12,016 nucleotides of DNA, from NCBI GenBank assembly GCA_036939355.1, contig JALLAP010000541.1, positions 1 through 12,016 of the forward strand. The letters are read 5' to 3'. A model generated the notes under the pieces. The model was not told the origin of the DNA, ran no database searches, and saw only the letters and a program-made list of their open reading frames with translations. Below, in pieces: positions 7,515 through 12,016 of this stretch. Numbering within the stretch: position 1 is the first letter of the stretch; each line of letters begins with the position of its first letter. This DNA comes from Thalassiosira profunda. Taxonomy: Eukaryota; Bacillariophyta; Thalassiosirophyceae; Thalassiosirales; Thalassiosiraceae. A program made the translations under genes and the position numbers.

Positions 7515-9028
7515 ATGTCCAGCTTCCCCTTCGCCCGCCCCGGCGAGGCGCGGGCCCCGCCCCGCGCCGCCTCCTCGCCGCCCAAGAAGCGGTTCCGCGC
7601 CTCCTCGGCCGCCGACGAAGCCCGCGCACTGGGCGCCCTGAAGGAGGCGCTGGCCACCAAACCCCACGAGGAAAAATCCTGGCTCGTGCACGTCCAGCGG
7701 GTCCGGCCGGAACTGGCCGACGACGAGCATTTGCTGGGCTTTCTCCGGACGGAGGATTATAATGTCGAGGTGAGTTGTTTATTGTGATTTTGCAAATACG
7801 GTATTCTCTCCCCTCGCGCACTCACATCATGTGCACGCAAATTTGCAACTTGCAGAATGCACTGACCAGGCTCCTGCGATACTGGGAGCTCCGGCGCAGA
7901 GTGTTCGGGCCCGACCACTACGCCCTGCCATTGACCCTCCGTGGGGCCATGAAGGATTCCGTGGAGGCCGTGAAGAATGGCTTTATGTCGCTGTTGCCCG
8001 AGCCCGACGGGGCCGGCCGGGCCATTCTCTACAGCAACTGCCTTGGATACCGAAAGGGGTTTGTCGAGGCAGACGAGAAACTCAAAGTATGGTGGTATCT
8101 GCTGCACATCGCGACGGAGAACAACCACAAGGAGGTTATATGCCTAGCCAATACGCGGGACAGTCATATCGGCGACTTTGACCCGAAATTCTTGGTGGGT
8201 CAGATGACATCCGTCGAAAGGGCCTTTCATGTCAAATGGAACGTGAACATCGTCTGTCACGCTGGCTCCCAAATGTTTACTAAGGTGGCGAACGCAATGA
8301 AGGCGGTCCTGCCCATGAGCGCTCGGAATTCGTTCATGACTCTCGACGGCTCTGACGAGTTTGTGTTGGAGGCGCTGTCGCAGCACGGGTTGTCTAGAGA
8401 ATGCGTACCGAAGGAATTGGGCGGGACGCTCGTTTTTTGTGCCGAGGCATTTGTGAAAGAAAGGCTGGCCATCGAGGGGGGCACTCGCGGTTCCGACGAA
8501 GATGGCGGGAAGGCGTCGCCACTTGTGCGTGAAGGCGAAGTCACACCCTCTCCCCCCGCTTGGAGCAGTGACGAAGTGAACAAAATACTGGCTCTGCAAC
8601 AGTGCAAAACGGAGTGCCAAGCGGAGACAGCAGGGCCAACAAACGATCAATTGGTACCATGTTCGTGTGCAAGTGCAACAAAGGTTCCGTCGCAACCCGA
8701 GGGAGACGCAACAAAAACTACCACTCAAAAGAAACCAGCTCCGCAAAAGACGAGCAACAAGGGACAACCTAAATCTGCAAAGAAAGGTCGCGGTCGCCCG
8801 GGGGATCCACGCATGGAGAGGGCAATGGAAGCGAAGAAAGGTGACCCCAGTTTGACCCTGGTGGCTGCATTGGTGGCCGGTGGGTTTGTCTTTCCGGATC
8901 TGGATGCACCGGGGGGCAAGGTTGGCGACGTGGTGGACTCGGACGGCATCAAGCTGTACCAGAGGAGGAACCACCTGCTGCGCAGAATACGGCTGGCAAA
9001 AAAGAAAGAGGAGGAAGGGAAGGTCTAG
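7515..9028 (+). CDS. CRAL-TRIO (Sec14-like) lipid-binding protein with AT-hook-like tail, 475 aa
   Basis: Two exons, 7515-7769 and 7856-9028. CRAL-TRIO proteins bind and transfer phosphoinositides or other small lipophilic molecules. Residues 55-110 form the N-terminal helical part (LLGFLRTEDYNVE|NALTRLLRYWELRRRVFGPD, across the splice). The lipid-binding lobe follows to about 265 and ends with the recognisable SRNSFMTLDGSDEFVLEAL and ...VPKELGGTL segments, close to the usual Sec14 'RxxxxLHxGSxEEIL' and 'LPxELGG'. The C terminus is low-complexity, rich in Lys, Thr and Gln. It then has GRGRPGDPR at 396-404, an AT-hook-like core, followed by a conserved-looking module with LVAALVAGGFVFP and LYQRRNHLLRRIRLAKKK. 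A basic PPKKRFR at 22-28 could be a nuclear signal. The start at 7515 (gccATGtcc) is preferred over 7440. The lipid ligand is unknown. Confidence 0.88.
7770..7855 (+). other. Intron of the CRAL-TRIO gene (86 nt, phase 0)
   Basis: The donor is GAG|GTGAGT at 7770. The acceptor is TTGCAG|AATGCA, ending at 7855. The junction joins TEDYNVE to NALTRLL, restoring the CRAL-TRIO N-terminal helix pair in frame. The intron is AT-rich and contains stop codons in the exon 1 frame. Confidence 0.93.
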
Positions 9029-9112
9029 TCAAAGCGGCTGGGCTGTAATCGTATCCGGTAGAATGTAGGTATCCAGTATTGGGTCTTGGGTAACGAGTTC
9101 ACTGCGTTGGCG
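9029..9112. other. Convergent 3' region between CRAL-TRIO gene and small plastid protein gene
   Basis: 84 bp lies between facing stop codons. No AATAAA is visible on either strand. The 3' UTRs of the two genes probably overlap. Confidence 0.4.
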
Positions 9113-9544
9113 CTATTCGCTCTTATCCCGCAGATATCGATAGAACCTCGCCAGCCCCGCCGCAATCGACGCCGTGGCAAATACCACGAACACGGCCGGA
9201 GACCCCGGCTCCGTGAGGGCGTCGTCCCCGTTGACCAAGGTCAGCGATCCCAGCACGACTATCGCTACGCCGAGGGGCGACCCATCCTCCACCACGCCCG
9301 AATATTCCTTTTGTTTTGTATCTTCACCGTCGTTCTTGGCGTAGAGAGTGAAGGATATCCTCTCATCGCAATTGTGTGCTCTCCGGACACCGTGCATCGT
9401 CGATATTGGTGCTGCGGCTCGGAAGGTGGCATCACAGGATGGCCGCCGGATGCGCGCGTGACCGCGATGGGCAACAAGGGCGTTCGAAGACCATGCCAGG
9501 CAAAACAACGCTAGCAGTATGGGACCGCTTCGAGAGGACGCCAT
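9113..9544 (-). CDS. Hypothetical membrane protein, predicted plastid-targeted, 143 aa
   Basis: I do not recognise a named family. The ATG at 9544-9542 is chosen because it begins a signal peptide (residues 8-22, ILLALFCLAWSSNA) with a likely cleavage at SNA|LVAHRG. A basic, Ser/Arg-rich stretch to about residue 57 resembles a transit peptide; Leu at +1 is tolerated in diatom plastid presequences but weaker than Phe. An upstream in-frame ATG (9640) adds only a polar leader. The mature part has a soluble segment (KNDGEDTKQKEYSGVVEDG), a hydrophobic helix at 91-105 (LGVAIVVLGSLTLVN), a short acidic loop, a second helix at 116-131 (PAVFVVFATASIAAGL) and a basic C terminus (ARFYRYLRDKSE). This suggests a two-span thylakoid or envelope protein. 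Stop TAG at 9115-9113. The gene is divergent from the silaffin-like gene. Confidence 0.7.
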   Translation of the reverse strand: MASSRSGPILLALFCLAWSSNALVAHRGHARIRRPSCDATFRAAAPISTMHGVRRAHNCDERISFTLYAKNDGEDTKQKEYSGVVEDGSPLGVAIVVLGSLTLVNGDDALTEPGSPAVFVVFATASIAAGLARFYRYLRDKSE

Positions 9545-9897
9545 CGTCCACAGTCGAAAGAGGAGGCTGTCGGTCGTACCTAGTTGGCTGTGGAGCTGCG
9601 GAGATGGCTTGGGAGCCATCAAATCGATACTAATTCCCATGTAGATTTTCCAGCAGGCGACTTTTTTGTGAGCGTTTGTTGTTGGAGGCTTGCAGGCAAA
9701 ATTTCAGAGAGGTCTTCACGCCGCGGCATTCGGACCCGCTCTTGTCCCTCGCACACCCAGCTTCGTCGAAGAAGGCGACATATGCCTTCGGCCCATTGAG
9801 TGAAAGGCTTGCCTGCCTGGGGGCTCTACGAGAATCGTCGTCTTCAGTGGTGTAGGATACCGGCGGAGTGTAGGATACCTTGCAACACACAGGAGCG
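9545..9897. promoter_or_regulatory. Divergent region between the small plastid protein gene and the silaffin-like gene
   Basis: 353 bp without a supportable gene. Minus-strand open frames across it are antisense shadows of the downstream gene. The notable element is a pair of 12-bp direct repeats at 9850-9879 just before the ATG at 9898. An in-frame TAG at 9871-9873 blocks any upstream extension of that gene, which supports 9898 as its start. Confidence 0.5.
9850..9879 (+). repeat. 12-bp direct repeat GTGTAGGATACC x2, upstream of the silaffin-like gene
   Basis: Identical copies at 9850-9861 and 9868-9879 are separated by 6 bp, giving an 18-bp period. The second copy ends 18 bp before the ATG at 9898. 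They lie in the promoter or 5' UTR. They could be a regulatory element in DNA or RNA, or a recent local duplication. Confidence 0.7.
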
Positions 9898-12016
9898 ATG
9901 AAACGGCCCAGCACCGGCCGACGGAGGCGTCTCCTGGCCAGTGCCTTCGTGAACGCGGCGGCCGCGTCGGCCACGCTCGCCACTCTGGTGGATGCAAGCA
10001 ACGATGAGGCATCCCCCTCGACGCTGCTGGAACTGCAGCGCATCTCCTCCGACCTGCAAACGATCGGCGAGCACGACCTCTGGTCCGCCGACGCGCGCGA
10101 CGCCATCGACTCATTGGAGAGGGGAGAGCGGCGGAGGCTGACCGAGCGGGATGCCGGCGCGAGGCCCAACCTCCGCCGGCGCGGGCTCTCTCCCAAAGCC
10201 ACCTCTGAAGAACGGTACCCTGAGCGAAGGCTGGGACGAGGGGTAGGAATGCGCCGCAGTTTCCAGCCGATGTGGCACGGAGGGGGCAAGGCGGGCAAGA
10301 CGCCCAAGTCGAACAAATCGTCCAAGACGTCGTCCTCAGATGATCATACACACTATGTGGTTGTCGATTGGGCGGCGCCTCCGCCGTCGCCACCTGCATA
10401 TAGCCCGTGGCACGGCGGGTGGCACGGCGGGCATACCGTGGAGCTCGATGAAGAAGACGACGATTGGTATCACGGCGGATGGAAGGATCCCTACGGGTAC
10501 ACTGAAGAGTGCTACGACGTCGACGAGTTGGGTCACATCGTGTGGGTGACAGACAGAAGCAACGATTGGTTGGCACCGGCGGCTCCCGGCGATGATGCAG
10601 AGGAAGAAGACGAAATGGACGAAGAGTCATCAGAGGAAGAGAAAAAGGATAAATACTATGTGGACGAGCGGAACACTGGCGGCCGATGGAACGGCAATAC
10701 CCGGAGGGACAGTGGGCGTCAGTTGCAACAGTATTACTACGTTACATACGATGGTTCAAAGTCCGCGAAGAAGGACAGCAAGAGCGCCAAGACATCAAAG
10801 TCCTGGGCAGGCCCATCGTGGTGGGCGCCTCCTCCATCCTGGACGTCTCGTGGGCACGAGACTTCCCACAGCGACGATGAGGCCGATCGCCACCACGCTG
10901 ATCGTCGCGATCATCATGCCGTGATGGTCATGCATCTAAAGCACTACGGAAGCAAGTCGGCCAAGTCAAAAGCGGGGAAGACCAAGGCCGGCAAGGCATG
11001 TTTCGTTATGCGAGATGACATGATAGGGGAAAGCTATTGCGGGATGGATTTCGAGGATGCCAGTTCGCAATGCGCTACCAAGTGTGCATCGGACAGGGAC
11101 TGCGCTTGGGGCGAAATGTGCTTCGCTGGCGTTACGGACTGCGCTGAGGCAGATGGATATTGTGGGATGGATGCGGACGACGCGAGCTCCCAGTGCGCTA
11201 ACGAGTGTGCCACAGACGGAGATTGTTCGGGAGGCGAAGCGTGTTTTTACGATGTGACGTGCGCTGAGCCCAAGGAGGGATACTGCGGAAAGGACTTCGA
11301 GACTGCCGCCTCGGTTTGCTCGCCGAAATGCATCTCCGACGCGGACTGCGAGTCGGACGAAACTTGTTTCGTCGGTCCTCTGGTGGACAACTATTGCAAC
11401 AGCAATGGCGACAAATACTGCTACGATCCGGACCGGGTCCAATGTGGACCCAAATGCGACTCTGACGCTGACTGCTCCAGGGGAATGACCTGCCTCGGTG
11501 GATTCGCGGCAGAGCTGTGCGCGCAATTCAACGGCCGCGACGATGGAGAGACGTCCACACCGACGTATTCACCAACAGAGGCCGAAGCGCCGCCCACCAA
11601 AGAACCGACAAAGAAGCCCGCGCCGGAATGCCCTGCGGGCTGCAACGACTGCGATCCAGATTCCCCGCTGCCGTGCCCGCCGAGCAATCTCAAACGAACT
11701 TGCAACAAGTACCAGCGCGGGGGCAGCTTTCTCGAGTGTTACGAAATGTGCAAGCCGTCGTTCTGCTGCATTCACGATTCGCTGTCCAAGACGTTCGCGC
11801 CCAGCTGTGCTCAGGAGTATGACAACTGCGAATTGTATTACCCATGCTACGTCGTTTGGTGGAAACTGCACGATACGATCGGTCCGGCAACGTACTTGCG
11901 CGTAGAGCAGAACGAATCCTTCTTCAGAGGACTGACGTTCGACTTCTTGCAACAAGACTTCGAGGAGGACGAGGCGTTTTTCCAGCAATTGTTTGGCCAT
12001 CACTTTGACGGAGACG
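9898..12016 (+). CDS. Silaffin-like secreted protein with lysine clusters and Cys-rich repeats (partial, at least 706 aa)
   Basis: The frame is open from the ATG at 9898 to the window end; the C terminus is missing. Predicted order: (1) a basic start and moderately hydrophobic segment (LLASAFVNAAAASATLATLVDA, residues 12-33) resembling a signal peptide; (2) a charged region with R-x-L sites at 79-81, 95-97 and 110-112, the processing motif reported for diatom silica proteins; (3) lysine cluster 131-143, KAGKTPKSNKSSK; (4) a Trp/Gly/His-rich segment (WHGGWHGGH), then acidic residues 232-251; (5) lysine cluster 288-301; (6) a His/Asp-rich segment 322-350; (7) lysine cluster 353-366; (8) four Cys-rich repeats 380-541; (9) a Pro/Thr linker 552-576; (10) a Cys-rich domain from 578 with CC at 623-624 and a conserved-looking VVWWKLHDTIGP at 652-663. 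The lysine clusters resemble the pentalysine clusters that target silaffins to silica. A cell-wall or biosilica role is inference. Confidence 0.85.
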   Translation, partial: MKRPSTGRRRRLLASAFVNAAAASATLATLVDASNDEASPSTLLELQRISSDLQTIGEHDLWSADARDAIDSLERGERRRLTERDAGARPNLRRRGLSPKATSEERYPERRLGRGVGMRRSFQPMWHGGGKAGKTPKSNKSSKTSSSDDHTHYVVVDWAAPPPSPPAYSPWHGGWHGGHTVELDEEDDDWYHGGWKDPYGYTEECYDVDELGHIVWVTDRSNDWLAPAAPGDDAEEEDEMDEESSEEEKKDKYYVDERNTGGRWNGNTRRDSGRQLQQYYYVTYDGSKSAKKDSKSAKTSKSWAGPSWWAPPPSWTSRGHETSHSDDEADRHHADRRDHHAVMVMHLKHYGSKSAKSKAGKTKAGKACFVMRDDMIGESYCGMDFEDASSQCATKCASDRDCAWGEMCFAGVTDCAEADGYCGMDADDASSQCANECATDGDCSGGEACFYDVTCAEPKEGYCGKDFETAASVCSPKCISDADCESDETCFVGPLVDNYCNSNGDKYCYDPDRVQCGPKCDSDADCSRGMTCLGGFAAELCAQFNGRDDGETSTPTYSPTEAEAPPTKEPTKKPAPECPAGCNDCDPDSPLPCPPSNLKRTCNKYQRGGSFLECYEMCKPSFCCIHDSLSKTFAPSCAQEYDNCELYYPCYVVWWKLHDTIGPATYLRVEQNESFFRGLTFDFLQQDFEEDEAFFQQLFGHHFDGD
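10132..10233 (+). other. Three R-x-L candidate propeptide cleavage sites
   Basis: RRL at residues 79-81 (10132-10140), RGL at 95-97 (10180-10188) and RRL at 110-112 (10225-10233) lie between the signal peptide and the first lysine cluster. Silaffins and cingulins of diatoms are trimmed at R-x-L sites. The spacing would release an N-terminal propeptide and expose the lysine-rich part. This is motif matching only; Arg-rich segments produce R-x-L easily. Confidence 0.45.
10288..10326 (+). other. Lysine cluster 1: five Lys at exact 3-residue spacing
   Basis: Residues 131-143 read KAGKTPKSNKSSK, with Lys at 131, 134, 137, 140 and 143, a perfect K-x-x-K ladder. The intervening residues are mostly Ser, Thr, Gly and Ala. 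This is the form of the pentalysine clusters in Thalassiosira silaffins, where Lys is modified with polyamine chains and Ser is phosphorylated. Confidence 0.75.
10759..10800 (+). other. Lysine cluster 2: six Lys in 14 residues
   Basis: Residues 288-301 read KSAKKDSKSAKTSK, with Lys at 288, 291, 292, 295, 298 and 301. Four K-x-x-K steps are preserved and one extra Lys is inserted. Ser and Thr fill most other positions. Confidence 0.75.
10954..10995 (+). other. Lysine cluster 3: six Lys in 14 residues
   Basis: Residues 353-366 read KSAKSKAGKTKAGK, with Lys at 353, 356, 358, 361, 363 and 366. KAGK recurs from cluster 1 and KSAK from cluster 2, which suggests a shared origin or shared selection. 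It immediately precedes the Cys-rich repeats. Confidence 0.75.
11035..11520 (+). repeat. Four cysteine-rich repeats (about 41 residues each) in the silaffin-like protein
   Basis: Units begin at Tyr380, Tyr421, Tyr462 and Tyr507 (11035, 11158, 11281, 11416). Units 1 and 2 are both 41 residues; unit 3 is 45; unit 4 is more diverged. The shared pattern is Y-C-G-x-D-x(3)-A-x(3)-C-x(3)-C-x-S/T-D-x-D-C-x(5)-C-F, with six conserved Cys per unit. It resembles a small Cys-rich module (CGxxxxDAxxxC...) common in secreted diatom and oomycete proteins that I recall beside carbohydrate-active or wall proteins. The even Cys count suggests disulfide-bonded knots. Polysaccharide or chitin binding is a guess. 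Confidence 0.8.

Noticed and set aside
9630..10630. Long minus-strand open frames opposite the silaffin-like gene
   Set aside because: They are Arg/Ser/Pro-rich antisense shadows of GC-rich codons. The plus frame has signal peptide, repeats and regular cysteines, so it is the real one.
1..12016. CRISPR arrays, insertion sequences, prokaryotic operons, viral genes
   Set aside because: No spaced palindromic repeat arrays, transposase-like frames, ribosome-binding-site-led gene clusters or viral hallmark proteins are visible; the gene structure is that of an algal nuclear genome.

Overview
The window looks like nuclear DNA of a diatom, or at least a stramenopile alga with a secondary plastid. 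Four observations support this. Spliceosomal GT-AG introns interrupt the genes, mostly 80-110 nt long. Three precursors carry an N-terminal signal peptide followed by a transit-like stretch, and two of these have a Phe at +1 of the predicted cleavage site (ATA|FVP, AGA|FTS), the pattern of diatom bipartite plastid presequences. The cyclin resembles the expanded diatom-type cyclins. The last gene has regularly spaced lysine clusters like those of diatom silaffins. The species cannot be told from the sequence. I see no prokaryotic operon structure, mobile element, CRISPR array, rRNA or tRNA.

Layout: 1-370 is upstream/5' UTR sequence. 371-1566 (+) is a two-exon cyclin with three exact-length 25-residue repeats at its C terminus. 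1720-3754 (-) is a major-facilitator protein of the MFSD5/MOT2 (molybdate-anion transporter) type, with one certain intron and one likely in-frame intron. 3914-5353 (+) is an intronless rhodanese-domain protein of the TrhO/UPF0176/TSTD2 family (tRNA wobble-uridine hydroxylation), divergent from the transporter. 5359-6099 (-) is a plastid-targeted glyoxalase I that converges on it with only 5 nt between stop codons. 6223-7161 (+) is a plastid-targeted ribosomal protein bS21 with an unusually long 618-nt intron, divergent from glyoxalase I. 7515-9028 (+) is a two-exon CRAL-TRIO (Sec14-like) protein with an AT-hook-like basic tail. 9113-9544 (-) is a small predicted plastid membrane protein of unknown function. 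From 9898 (+) to the window end runs a large secreted, silaffin-like protein, cut off by the window edge.

The genes do not form one pathway. They alternate strands in a compact genome, giving several short divergent promoter regions and tight convergent ends. The glyoxalase/bS21 pair shares a 123-bp divergent promoter and both products are predicted to enter the plastid.

The most interesting feature is the last gene. It combines a predicted signal peptide, a propeptide-like region with three R-x-L sites, three lysine clusters with mostly three-residue spacing, aromatic/Gly/His-rich and acidic segments, four cysteine-rich repeats, a Pro/Thr linker and a second cysteine-rich domain. This makes it a candidate biosilica or cell-wall protein of an architecture I do not recognise as described.
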